Below are positions 22,347 to 34,699 of a DNA stretch of 64,000 bases, piece after piece. The notes under the pieces were generated by a model. That model saw only the letters and a list, made by a program, of their open reading frames with translations, searched no databases and had not been told where the DNA came from. The position numbers were made by a program, and so were the translations under genes. This stretch comes from Phylloscopus collybita. Taxonomy: Eukaryota > Chordata > Aves > Passeriformes > Phylloscopidae. The stretch's first letter is position 1, and each line of letters starts with the position of its first letter. The DNA lies in assembly GCA_027886175.1 (NCBI GenBank), contig JAJNNQ010000011.1, positions 1,984,001 through 2,048,000 of the forward strand, given 5' to 3'.

Positions 22347-24080
22347 CCGGCCAAGGTTTGGGAATACGAGATCCTGGTTTGGGTGGGAAAACAAGGGCTG
22401 AGCGCGTTGGGTTTGATGGTCCCGCTGCCCAAGCGCAGCTGCAGAAGTCAGCGCCCCTTTCAGCCTCGGAGTCCCGGACCCCGCTCATCTCCAGGCTCTG
22501 CCCGCCAGGACCGGGCCATCGCCACCTGGGACCCCGCAAGATCCCTCCAGGGGCATCTCCGCCTCGGCTTTGGAGTCCTGCAAGAGCCAAACATCCCCTG
22601 CCCCGAAAAAAAACCCTCTCAGAGCCCCCCCCCCCGATGGATTTGGGGTGAGCTCCCTCTCCCCGCTCACCTGCGGGTTCCGGGGTGCGCGATGCTGCCG
22701 GAGCCGGGGGAGCTGCGGCCGGAGCGGGCGGGCGGGAAAACCGCGTGGTGTTGCTGCTCCTCCTCTTCCTCCTCTGTCCCTGCTCTTCCTCCCGCTCCTC
22801 CTCCGCTCCCAGCCCGGCCCGGGCGGTGCCGACACCCAAAAGCAGCCGCGCTCTGCCCCGGGGGGGTTCCAAAGCGGCCCCGCCCCGCGCGGCACCGGGA
22901 GCGATCCTGGGAGCAGCGGGAAGGACCTGGGAGCGCTTTCCCTCCCAGAATCGCTCTCACTGGGAGTTCCTGGAGAACTCTGCTGTGGGAGGGAGCCCAG
23001 GGTGCAGCAGGAGAACAGCTCCTGTCCCTGAGCAGCCGGAAAAGCCCCGGGGCACGAACTGACCATGGCCCCATTCCCTGTCTCCCTGCTCTGCCGGGGG
23101 AGGAGGTGGAGCTGGAAGGAGGGAGGCGTCAGGGGAGGCTGATTTTAAGGGTCTGCATTTACTTCTCATTGTCGAGCTCTGAAATTTTGGAGTTTTCTGC
23201 CAGAAATCTCTCCTGTCTTCCACTCATCGACAGGAGACTGGGGCAGTTTTCCCTTTTTCGGGGAAATCAAAGTGAGGAACTGATGCTCCTAGGTAGGGGG
23301 TAGGAGAAGTGAGGCTTCAGGGCTTCCCGCTGAGTCGGAGGCACCCAGCAGGCAGGGCTGGGCAAGGCGGTGCGGGAGGTGCGGAGAACTTTGTTTGTGT
23401 TTTCAGCTCCATCCCGCCTCGGGCCCGGGCCCGTCCCAGGGCTGTTCCTCATCTGCGGCTTTGCCCTCAGACAGCCCGGGGGCGGGGCCTGAGAGCGCGG
23501 GGCGGGGCTGGGCCGTGTGCAGAACCCGCCCCTTTCTCGCTGCCATTGGCTAATGGTGCCGTCACTCCTGGCTCGCGCTGCCGGTGATTGGGCAGAGCGG
23601 GCAGAAGGACAGCCCTGGCTTTTCAGGGGCGCCATTTTCGGATCCTCGGTGTGGAGGAGGCGGCGGCGGCGGAGCTCGGAGGCGGCCCCGGCGCAGGTGG
23701 GAGCCGCGCTGGGTTGTGCCGGGGCTCGGGGCTGGCTGCGGGCGGAGGGGGCGGCAGGGGGCTCTGGCTGTGGCTGGGTTGTGCCGTGTCCGCGCCGTGT
23801 TCCCCGTGCCCTGAGGGCGCTGCGGGAGCGGCTGCCCGCGGTCTCCTTCCCGCGGGTGCCTGGGCAGGAGCCGGGGCCGGAGCAGCGCTGGCTCGTCCCG
23901 GTTCCTGTGGGTAGGACGGAGGCGCTGCGCTGTCCCCGGGCCTGAGCGGGAAAATTGGCATCGCCAGAGGTTTGTGTGCCCGAAGGAGCCAGAGGAGTCC
24001 TGTAAAAGTGACTTTATTCATGAACAAAGGGAGAGGCCATGTGGCATTTGCCATGCGGTCTCTCCAATTGTTGTAGTTCG
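22030..24080 (-). repeat. Inverted copy of 14.3-16.4 kb (CpG island unit)
   Basis: Near-identical reverse complement of about 14290-16380, covering the first exons, the short intron and the 5' coding exon of the ZNF-3/ZNF-4 type. Differences are scattered substitutions and short indels, such as the C/G run at 22627-22635. Confidence 0.8.
22640..23945. promoter_or_regulatory. CpG-island bidirectional promoter of ZNF-4 and ZNF-5
   Basis: First exons diverge: minus strand ending at donor 22671 (ccgcag|gtgagc) toward ZNF-4, and plus strand ending at 23696 (gcgcag|gtggga) toward ZNF-5. The plus exon begins near gcgccattttcggatcc (about 23627). CCAAT motifs lie between. The ZNF-5 finger exon is 4.9 kb away across the antisense provirus. 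Confidence 0.6.
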
Positions 24081-25704
24081 CAGGCTCTATTTTTAAATAT
24101 TTTATTAACTGTTTACATGTTAAAGTGTCACCTTTAAAGCTCTTCTGGTTTTGCGCAATGCAACCTGAAACTGAACTTTGAAAAACCCTTATACCAAAAT
24201 TTGGTGAGCCACACACCTAAACATTCCAAAGCAATCAAGGTTTTTCTACTTCTTCCCCTAAGACTACAAATCAATTCTCACACCCCAGGCCCAAGCCTAA
24301 CTGACAATATAAAAGTAGGATCATTGCAAAAAATTATTCTAATGGTAATCTTGTCACTGAAACTGTGGGAAAACCCCAAACTCTCCAACAATATCTTTAG
24401 TGTTAGAGAGTCACGGCATCACTTGATTCTGGCCAGGATGGGCAACAGAAATCATTTCATCCACACATAGCCCGGTGTGCAGAGAAAATCATTCCATGAC
24501 AAGTAAATTTTACTGGAATTTTCCTAAAGTTTTTACAGTCTGAACCCATAGAAATCCCTTGGTTTGATGTTCATTGCTTCCAAGTTGCTGAGGTCTCAGG
24601 ATTTGATTTCCTGTTGGACCCGGATTCCTTTGCCTCTGATGTTAATCAGGGCTGCACTGCTGGAATTCCTTCTCAGCCTTTTCCAGCCCAGGTGTCTGCA
24701 GCTCTTCCAGGGGCAGTGTCTGGGGTGGGTGTTGGTTGCTGGTTGCTGATGGTCGTTGATGTTTTGTTGATGGTCGTTCTCTCTGTGGGGATCTTTTGGG
24801 CTCTTCCCAGTCTGGTGAGATGTTCAACTCATCTCTGCTGAGTGGTGTAACATCCCTTCAAATAAAACCTTGAAAATTCCTTTCCCTGGGGCAAAGGCCA
24901 ACCGAGGCTGAGTGGAGAAATGAAATAATAAACAATTTTTAAGTCGGTCTATTTTCCACCCATCTGACCCCAGCCAGCCCAGAGTGTGAGTGTGGCTGAG
25001 GCCCAGAGTGGAATTCTCCCGGTGTCTCCCCAGCCCCTGTGGCAGTGCAGGCACAGAAAGCCCTGAAGCTGCAGCAGTGGCAGCAAGGATTGGCCCGCAG
25101 TGCCTGGAGATGCCAAGGGAGGGTGCCCAGGCAGAGCATTCCAGCAGAGGATCTGTGGGCAGGCACAGGGGCTTCCCCCGCTGTGGAGCCCTGGCTGCTG
25201 CTCCCTTGCCTTCAGTGCAGGCTCAGCCGTGGCCTGTTTGACATTCCCAGGCAATTCCAGTTCCTTTGCTCAGCCTGGGAGAGCCATGGCTGGGGCATCA
25301 ATCATTTGGGGTTTTTATTTTCTCCAGCTTTGTTCTCTTTCTCGTGTCCATCCCATAACACTGAGGCTGTCTGGGGTTACAAAGTCACACAATGTTCTGG
25401 CTGGAGCAGAGAATCCTCAGTGCAGGTCCTGCAATTCCCTGTTAATCCTCAGAATTGTCACAGCTCCTCTTTAGTCCTGGGTAAGGTTACTTCTGAGATT
25501 CCTTGGACCTTCTCTGGGTAAATACACCAGAAAACTTCAGCCAAAATATGTCCCAAATATTTAATCTTTTTCTTGACCACTTCTGCTTTTTTATCAAATA
25601 CTCCAAGATGCTTTTTAGCCTGAAAACTGAGCCATTTCACAGAGGCTTCTTCTACCACTTCTTCTTCTCCTCCTGACTGGAGCTGGAGTCATCCACACCC
25701 TGCA

Positions 25705-26095
25705 TTAACCCAATCCCTGGGGGTGAGGTGAATTCTTTTGATGTTTTCTGCAAGACTGGCCCCAATTAGGCTGGTGCTTCCCTGCATCCCTGCAGCAGCA
25801 CCGTCCATGTCTTTCCCATTTTCCCTTCTCCCTCTTGTTCCCATTCCAAGGCCAAACCCTGTTCACCATCCTGTGTGAGAGGGCATCCCCAGAAGGCATC
25901 TTTTCCATCAAGGGCTGAATGGGAGCAGTGTGAGGAGGGAACCTGGTTCCAGATGGTGTCAGGATCTGAGACTGTGGGGTGCCTGGGTTTCAGAATCTCG
26001 TTTATTGTTCTTAGGTCCTGCACCATTCTGTGGATTCCATCTGATTTCCTGACTGGCAGCACAGCAGCATTACAGGGAGAGACCCCTGGCTCCAA
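25705..26095 (-). pseudogene. Retroviral reverse-transcriptase fragment (provirus 1)
   Basis: A 109-codon frame (25766-26095) shows the start of a retroviral RT domain: a LPVRKSDG-like segment, then VQDLR.INE, then DGKDAFWGCPL. It ends before the region where the catalytic YxDD would be expected, so it cannot be a working polymerase. The inverted copy at 45303-45632 (+) has the same truncation, so the damage predates the duplication. Confidence 0.75.
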
Positions 26096-26502
26096 AAGCC
26101 CAGGCTTTCCCAGGGGCTCAATACGAGGCTGTGAGCCATTCCTTCCCTCCCTGGGAGTAGGGTATTGCTTTTAGACCCCACTTGTCCTGGTTGCTTCAGA
26201 GGAATTTGGAGAGCTGGGGATCTGATTTTCCCAATTTCCCTGGGGCTGCCCACACTTCTGGGTTCACTTCAGCCCAGGCCTTGCCAGACATTTGTCACCA
26301 AGGTACAGGAGAACTAGCCTGTGTATCACCTTTGACAATATTAATTTGCATTCCCAATTTAGCCATCAAATCCCTTCCCAGTAAATGACAATCACATTTA
26401 GGAGCAAATGAAAAATCCTGCATTTCCAACCCATCCCCACATCTGCTAAGAGTGGTTGAATAAAACACAGCTGCTCATCTTTCCCACTTATTTTCTGAAT
26501 AA

Positions 26503-27147
26503 TCAAAGAGATTTTTGGCCTTTTCCCCCCTTAGGTGTGAGATTGAGAGTGGCTGGAGAGGCCCCTGTGTCTGTGAGGAAAGGCCTCCTGTTGATGCAGA
26601 GCCACCCTGAATGTTCTCCAGGGCTCCAGTGTGGTGGGTCCCTGGTGTGATGGGAGCTCTGCCACCCCTCCCAGTCCATGTCCCTGCAGGGGTGGACTTG
26701 CTGCTGGTGAGGGTGCTGCTGTCTGTGCTTGCAGTGTCCTTGTGGCCTGCAGCTGGAAGCCTGATTCCTTGCCAGGGGCTGTTTGGGTGGGCTCTCCCCT
26801 GCCCAGGAGGGCAATGCCTCTGCCAGGTCCTTGTGGCCGAGCCGGTGCCCTGGGTGCTGGGGCCCCCTTGGGCCCTGGGCTTGATCCCTCAGGGGCTGTA
26901 GAAACTCTGCCATGGCCTTTGCCGTCCCCTTGGCCTTTTCCTCCTCCCTTCTTGACTTCTTCCCCTGCTGTGCCTTTGTGACCAAGTGCTGCAGGGGCTT
27001 CTTCTGCCCCTCCTGCAGCCCCCCTGAGTGCCTGTGGGTGCTCATCCTCTGACAGCTGCTGAGCTTTCTGCAAAACCATTCATTTCTGCAGGGGCCCAAG
27101 CAAAGTCCTTCAAGGATAATCTCAATCCTTCCACGTAGAATCCACAT
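26503..27147 (-). pseudogene. Retroviral gag C-terminal / protease remnant (provirus 1)
   Basis: A 214-codon frame, rich in Lys, Gln and Pro, with a degenerate Cys/His cluster (CRPQGHCKHR, possibly a decayed zinc knuckle). Near its end is FLTDTGAS, the retroviral aspartic-protease active-site motif, at about 26580. The frame is broken after that and does not run into the RT fragment. Homologous frame at 44298-44894 (+). Confidence 0.65.
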
Positions 27148-28509
27148 TTCCCATCTTCTTCCTCTTTTCCATCATCCTTTTTCTTAACCACAGCGATTCC
27201 GGCTGCTGCTTTTTGCCTTCACCATATTCCTGCACACTCCCCTTCACCCTTTCCCTTCCCAGCACACCAACATCATCCATCCCCTGTTGTCCAAATCCCT
27301 TCTTGACTTCCCTCATTGCCCCCCTGGGTGTCCATGTCCTTTATTACCTCTGGGAGAATGTGCAAACTTCCTCAACATTCTCCCAAGGGACACTTGGATG
27401 GACACAGACATGGAGACTGACATGGGGGCACATGGACCTGGAGGGGGATGTGGCCATTCAGGGGGACACAGGCACAGTTGGTGATGTGAGGGACAATGAC
27501 AGGGACGGAAACATGGTGGGGAGACAGCCATGGGTGAGATATTTTGGGTTCATCATGTCTTTTGCTGGGACACTTTCCTGGCTTTCCCTTTTCCACCCTG
27601 CATGGGTGCCCTGCCATGGTTACTCCCTGAAGATCCCAGTGTCTTCCCTGATGAGATTTTCAGTGCTCTCTCCCTGCTGACTCTTCCCAGCCCCCCCTGA
27701 TCTGTCACTCCTCTGTCTCCTGGACACTCTCGGGTCCCCAATCAATCCCCGGTGCCGCCGCCACCCAAGGGAGCCGATCACCCAAACTGGGTGAGGCACC
27801 TTCAGCTCCATTCACTGCCCGCCACCCCGGGCAGTGGGAGGAATTCCAGTGGAGCCCCAAGGTTTGTGGAAAAATTTCCATCAGCAGAGGTTTGTGTCCA
27901 CAGAGAAGGCAGAGGAGCCCTGTACAAGTCATTTCATTCCTAAAACAAGGGAGAGGCCATGGGACATTTCCCACGGGGTCTCTCCAGTTGTTGGAGGACG
28001 CAGCCTCCTTTTCATCCTAATTTTCCTGGCTGCATCTCCCTCTCCCTTTTTCCATTGGCTGAAGTGCTTGAGAGGTACAGACTTCCCAATGCACCTCCCA
28101 CATACCCCCCTTAATATGCACCCCACTTCTGTCTGGGTAGGGATATTCACAGCTCTGTTCAGTCTTTGTTCTTCTCCTCGACGTTCATGAATTGAGCAGG
28201 ACCTTGGCTGAGCAGCAGTCTGTGTGGTCAGTGAATAACATTTTCTGGAACTGAGGGCTTCTTCTGTCCCTTCCTTATGTCCAAGTGCCTGGCCCTATCC
28301 CCAAGCAGATTCCCAGCATCTGTTCGTCAAGACACTTTCCTCTTCTTTCTTTCATGTCTCCATTTGTGGGACATCCTGATGATTTAGCAGAAGTTTTGTC
28401 TGAGTCTTGATGTTTGGGTAGTTTTTGTTTTGTCTCTTGATGTTTGGAGGATTTTGGGCTTTTTATCTTGGAGGTTCTCTAAGACACAAGGTGCCCAATG
28501 ATTTCCTGA

Positions 28510-29511
<1,002 letters not shown>

Positions 29512-29778
29512 GGGAAGCCCTGGGAGTGCCCTGAGAGCGGGAAGAGCTTCGTGCGCTGCTCCAGCTCCATCCCCCGTGGGAGGATCGGCGTTGGATGATC
29601 CCCAGTGACCCCTGTTGGGCAGAGCCCTGGTGATCCCTGTTGGGAAGACACTTGGCTGGGGGGCTCCACATCTTCCTGTCTCCCTGTGGGCACCTGGATG
29701 AACGCAGGGGCAGGAACATCCATCAGGACACAGACAGACACTGGGAATTCCTTGGGGAGAGCAGATTTGTTGACTTTC

Positions 29779-30692
29779 TGTAGCAGCACATGTGGCAGCA
29801 GTGATCATCGTGTCCAGGGAGGTTCACCCGCCGGCAGGGAAGCAAGCAAGGCAAGTTTCTTTATTATTAAGCTCTAAAATCCATTTTTTTCCCCCCACCC
29901 CAAACCAGTGAGGGGGTGAGGATGAAGAAGTTGATTGTGTGGTTTTTCTCAGTTGTGTAGTGTCTGAGGTTTGTGGGTGGTACAGGGGGCAGGGCAGGGG
30001 GCAATTGACCATAGGGAGACACAAACTGGACACCAGGCCCCCACAGCCAATGGGGAAATAGGGAAAGGGGATACCATGGGCAGGGGTGATGGGCTTGAGA
30101 AACCCAGGGAGAAGACCACACAATGTCTGCAGGAAACCATGGGGGAGAAAGCCCCTGCCACACCTGGGAGGGGTACAGGAGACTCCACAAGCACAGGCAC
30201 TCCTTCAGATTCCTTGCTTTTAAGGATTAACCTTTTACATATGCATTTTTCAAACATTCTTTGGAGTTCAGATGTTCCCTTGGTTTTTGGCATCCCCTTC
30301 CCCCAAGCCTTGTCTCATTGTACCAAATTCACATTTTATTAGATAAAGTTCTTGTTGGTGTCTGGTAGTCATTTCATGTTTTATTCTTCTGATACCAGGA
30401 GATCAATAAATTCCTTCTTGTAGCTTTTGGTTCACTGCTGTCTTGATCTAGTTAGCTCAGGAATGCAGGAAGATCCTCTCCCCTTATCTTCCTGGTGAGG
30501 GTTTGATTCAGTTCTTCAGTCAACTGGTTTGACTGGTTTTACAAAAAGGTTTTTTACATCTCAAAAAGAAAGTACACATTCATCACATTTCTAAGATGTT
30601 AGAAAGGAAATACAGCAGGACTTTCTGCATTATACATCTGGCATTCATTTTAATACTTGTGAAAAGCCAACTTTATAATGTGCATTTATAAC
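29779..30692 (-). mobile_element. LTR at ZNF-5 / gene A1 boundary
   Basis: On the minus strand it begins tgttataaatgcac (30692) and ends tgctgctaca (29779), with CCAAT (cattggctg, about 30050) and a polyadenylation signal (cttaataataaag region, about 29865). About 914 bases. The inverted copy is 62899-63809. No target-site duplication: the flanks are gactttc (ZNF 3' UTR) and cctcga (gene A upstream). A diverged 5' part of the family is at 57124-57290. Confidence 0.75.
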
Positions 30693-31037
30693 ACCTCGAT
30701 GTCCCCGCAGTGTCCCCAAGAGGACCCCAGTGTGTCCTCATTGTCACCAACAGGACATCGGGGGGGGGGGGGCGGCACTCAGGCCTTGTTGGGGACATGG
30801 GGGGGACATCAGGGTCCCGTTGGGGACACTCGAGGGGACATTGGGGACAGTTGGGGACACTGGGCGCACTCAGGGGGACATCGGGGATCCCCCGGGGGCC
30901 CCGCGGGCGTGGGGGGAGTGGAGCCGCCTCTGTTTCCTCTTCCTGTTTCCTCCCGGCCGCGCCACATCCGCGCGTGTCTGCCACTGTCACCGGGTCCTGT
31001 TCGCCCCCGGAGGGTCCCCGGAGTGTCCCCAGCGGTC

Positions 31038-32431
31038 ATGTGGCCCCACGAGGTGCGACAATCCCGGCGAGAGGGGGCGGAAGGGGACGGGGGGGACACG
31101 GGGGGTGGCAGAGGGGACAGGGGGTCACAAAGGGGACAGGAAGGCGTGGGAGAAAGCGGGGAGGTGACAGAGGGGTGGAGGGGACTGAGGGTGGCGGTGA
31201 GGCGGGGACAGCGGGAGGGTGGCAGGAGGGGACGGGGTGGCAGAGGGGACAGCGGGGGTTGGACGGGGGGGACAAGGAGGTGACAAAGGGACAGAAGGGA
31301 CACCTGAGCTCTCCAGGGAGGGGAGAAAGGGGACCCCGGAGGGCAGAGGGGCCACCCCAGGAGGCCACAAGTGCCACGAGGTCCTCGCCACCTCCCCTGT
31401 CCCCTCCCCAGGTGCTGGAGGCACAGGTGGACGTGGTGGCCACCCTGGGCGAGCTGGCAGCCACCGTGACCGCGCCAGGAAAGAGCTCCTGGCCGCTCCT
31501 GTACCCAGAGTCCCTGCACACAGACCTGAGGGAATTCATCTGGAGCCTCCGGGACGCCCTGGACCACGGTGACATCACCTCCCTGGGCCAGTGCGGTGTC
31601 ACCCCCCTGAGCCAGGCCCTGGCCACCCTCAGGGACACCCCGGGGGCCACCTGGGCCGATGTGAGAGCTGCGGGCAGAGCCTGGCGGGAGTCGATGGGTG
31701 TGCTCCAGGATAAGTGGCGCCAGCTGGGCTGTGAGGCAGAGGTGATCCTCGACACCTGGGAGGACAAAGACACCGATGACGAGGACACCGATGAGGACAC
31801 CAACGAGGACACTGCCGAGGCCACCGCCACCAGCCTGTCCGGGGACCTGCGGGACGAGACCCCCCCCTGCTCGGGGACAGCTGGGGACAACCTGGTGGCC
31901 GTGGCCTGGCAGCCGTCGGTGGCCCTGGCCTCAGTGGTGGCCGCACACGATGTCCCCGTGGCAGTGGCCACCAAGGCCAGGGAAGAGCCTGTGGTGGCCA
32001 CCAGGCAGGCGGGGCCGGCCACCTTGAGGGAACAGCGAGTGGAGGAGGCCCTGGAGCTGCTGGGGCGCTTGGCAAATGCCTGTGCAGAAGCCTGGGAGTT
32101 CTCCTGGGAGCTGTACAACCAGCTCTGGGACATTGAGGACACCTGGAAGGGGAGGACAGAGGAGGCGTCCCCCGATGACCTCAAGGACTTCATGGTCGAG
32201 GTGGCCGAGTCTGAGCAGCTGTGGGAGGCCAGCGCCCGCCTGACCCGGGATCACCTGCTGGTGGCACTTGGGGAAATCGACTTCCTCCTCTCCAGTCCCT
32301 ATGGTGGCTCCGGTGGCCCTGGTGGCCCCCGTGGCCGCGCGGTGGCCGAGCTGTGCCAAAGAGCCAAAGAGGACATCCCGAGGCTGCTGGAGATCAGTGG
32401 TGTCACTGCTGTGACATCGTCAGGACAGTGA
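31038..32431 (+). CDS. Gene A1: unrecognised helical protein, two exons, intact
   Basis: Coding parts 31038-31052 (MWPHE; donor gag|gtgcga) and 31412-32431 (acceptor ccccag|gtgctg) join in phase 0 to 344 residues. The model rests on the same exon pair in four copies (A1, A2, B1, B2). The protein is predicted to be mostly helical, Ala/Leu/Glu-rich. It has an N-terminal helical block (VLEAQVDVVATLGELAATV), an acidic Asp-Glu-Thr repeat near residues 115-130, a low-complexity middle, then a second helical block with EAWEFSWELYNQLWDIEDT and LWEASARLTRDHLLVALGEI. No signal peptide or membrane segment. The A and B proteins share both blocks. Upstream, an ETS-like ttcctgtttcctc and a CpG-rich stretch may be the promoter. 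Function unknown. Confidence 0.6.
31060..31405 (+). repeat. G-rich minisatellite in gene A1 intron
   Basis: Repeats of ggtggcagaggggacaggg type fill the intron between the tiny first exon and the second. Similar arrays fill the introns of B1 (33420-33930), B2 (59610-60160) and A2 (62190-62530). G-tract density suggests G-quadruplex potential on the coding strand. Confidence 0.75.
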
Positions 32432-32609
32432 CATCATCAGGAACATCACTGGTGCCACTTGTCCCCTCACCCCGTGGTGTTTGAGACAGTTCATGTGGCA
32501 CTGACAGAAATGGCAGCGTGATAAATCCATTTTATATCCTAGGCCTTAGCAAAATCCTGAAATGGAGACTGCACAATGCTAAAATGCTTTTGTAACGTAA
32601 CAATTTTAA

Positions 32610-33013
32610 CTGATTTTTATATTATAACCGACTCAGAGAATGGTGTAAAATAATTTTGTCATTTCCCACACCTGCAGGCTGGTGATAACAGTGACAGAAA
32701 CCAAAGAAACAGAAACAAAAGCCAGAGAAGAATTTATTGATTCTTGATTGTGAAACAAGAGGGTGGGACCAGGAGAAGAAATAAAATAAATGGATCTGAT
32801 CTACGGGATGTCCTGCAGACAAGTCAGAGGTTAAAACCAAACAAGAGTGTTCCTGGAACATCCCAAGCTCACAGGAATGTTGGAATGATGCCCGAACTCA
32901 CGGATGTGTGTGTGCCCCAGCAATGGAACCGTGCACAGAGAACATTGTTCTAAAACACCCCAGCCCTGGATATTGTCCCTTCTCCATCCCTGGTTAAACT
33001 TGTAACAATTCCA
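32610..33013 (-). mobile_element. LTR-like block between A1 and B1
   Basis: On the minus strand it begins tgttacaagtttaaccaggg (33010) and has caagaatcaataaattct (polyadenylation signal, about 32735). The inverted copy is about 60597-61000. The adjoining segment with gcattgtgcagtct and ctaaggcct is shared with 35180-35330, 55480-55640 and 58250-58400. Confidence 0.5.
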
Positions 33014-33403
33014 AAGAGTGAGCTTTGTTTTTCACCCCCGGCTGTGATTTGGGGGGCCGGGGGGGTCCCGGGCAGCCCCCGCCACCCCCGATCACGGCCC
33101 CGCTGCTGAGCACTGACCCCGCCCTGGGGGGCACCGGGACCCCCCAAAATCCGCACCCGCAGCCCCTGCAGTGGAGCTGGGGCCTGGAGAGGCTCCTGTA
33201 ACAGAGGCCCCTGTGCCCGTCCCCTCCCCGGCTCTAGGGCGGTGCCGTGCCTGCACACTCTGCCTGTCCCTGTCCCTGTCCCCCCCTTGCTGTCACCCTG
33301 GCTGTGGCAGCGGTGGGCGCGGGGGCTGAGGGGCCGCACCCGGACCCGTCTGTTCCTCGAGTGTCACCCGGGCACGACCTCCCCCGGAGTGTCCCCAGCG
33401 GCC

Positions 33404-34687
33404 ATGGAGCCTCGAGAGGTGCGACAATCCCGGCGCGGGGAGGGGGAGGAGACGGGGAGGGGGGACAGAGGGGACACGGGGTCGGCAGGAGGGGACAGGG
33501 GTCCCAAAGGGGACAGGAGGGTGTGGCGAGAAGAGGGGAGGTGACAGAGGGGTGGAGGGCACCGAGGGTGGCAGAGGGGACAGAGAGGGTGGCAGCGGGT
33601 GGCACAGGGGACAATGGAGGTGGCAGAGGAGTGGGGGACAGCAGGGGGTGGCAGGGGCGTGGCAGAGGGCACAGGGGGTCGCAAAGGGGACAGGAGGGTG
33701 TGGCAGGAAGGGAGGAGGTGACAGGGGTGGAGGGGACCAAGGGTGGCAGAGGGGACATTGGGGTGTGGCAAGGTGTGGCAGACAGGACGAGGAGGTGGCA
33801 GATGGGACACGGGGGGTGACAGAGGGGCCGGCTGAGCTCTGCAGGGAGGGGACAAAGGGCACCCCTGGAGGGGACAGGGGCCACTCCAGGAGGCCAAAAA
33901 TGCCACGAGGTCCCTAACCTGTCCCCTGTCCCCTCCCCAGGTGCTGGAGGCGCTGGTAGACGAGGTGGCCACCCTGGGTGCTCTGGTGGCCACTGTGGCC
34001 CTGCCGGACTGTGACCTGCTGCGGGCCGTGTCCCCAAGGTCCCTGCGCGCAGCCCTGAGGAAATTCACCTGGACCCTCCGTTGCACCCTGTGCCACTGCA
34101 GTGTCACCTCCCTGGGCCAGCATGATGTCACCTCCCTGCGCCAGGCCCTGGCCGCCCTCGAGGCTGCCCCGGGGGCCACCTCGGCCCATGCCCGTGTGAG
34201 AGCCGCGGCCAGCGCCTGGCAGGAGTCCGTGGCCGCGCTCACGGAGCGCTGGGACCGGCTGGCCAGGGAGGCCACCGAGCTCCACGAGGGCTGGGAGGGC
34301 GCAGACACCAGGTATGCGCAGCCGAAGGTGGTCCTGGGGCTGCTATGGCACTTGGAGGCGACATGTGCCAAAGCCACCCTGTTCCCCTGGGAGCTGCTGT
34401 GCCAGCTCAGGGACATCGGGGCTGCCCTGGAGGAGACAGGGGAGGCTTCTGCTGATGTTCCTGATGCCTTGGTGGCCGCGGTGGCTGAGACCGAGTGGCT
34501 GTGGGAGGCCAGCGCCCGTCTGACCACACATCATCTGCTGGGGATACTTGGGGACATCCATGCCCTCCTTGTGAGTCCCCTTCACAGCCCCGGTGTGGCC
34601 ACGCGGCGGCCGAGCGGTGCCAAAGAGCCATCGAGGACATCCCGAGGCTGCTGCAGGCACAGCGACGTCCCGTTGTTGTGGCAGTGA
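33404..34687 (+). pseudogene. Gene B1: helical family member with 3' frameshift
   Basis: Exon 1 33404-33418 (MEPRE; donor gag|gtgcga) and exon 2 from 33941 (acceptor ccccag|gtgctg). The frame matches B2 for about 220 codons. At 34591-34598 it has ggtgtggcc where B2 has ggtggcc, a 2-base gain that changes frame and gives a foreign tail ending at 34687. Conserved parts include DDL-free helical blocks such as LRAALRKFTWTLR, FPWELLCQLRDIGAALEE and TEWLWEASARLTTHHLLGIL. The shifted part would have carried AAERCQRAIEDIPRLL. It may still be expressed with an altered C-terminus, or the difference may be a sequencing error. Confidence 0.6.
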
Positions 34688-34699
34688 CGCCATTGAGGA

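Larger units (their letters stand above)
23950..28375 (-). mobile_element. Degenerate provirus 1, antisense in the ZNF-5 intron
   Basis: Read on the minus strand: 5' LTR about 28375-27860 (starts tgtccc), a leader with a gammaretrovirus-like layout (about 27830-27700), gag-derived frames (27700-26900), a protease-like segment, a reverse-transcriptase segment, unassigned sequence to 24200, and a partial 3' LTR ending at about 23950 (polyadenylation aataaa near 24022). Many stops and frameshifts make it defective. Its flanks equal those of the solo LTR in ZNF-2. A second copy is at 43611-47330 (+) and a fragment at 50990-51840 (-). Confidence 0.7.

Noticed and set aside
21966..23303. 445-codon open frame on the plus strand
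   Set aside because: Antisense of ZNF-4 exons and the CpG island, mirrored by the frame at 15308-16525.
26503..27147. 214-codon frame as a host gene
   Set aside because: The retroviral protease motif, proviral context and three dispersed copies show it is retroviral debris.
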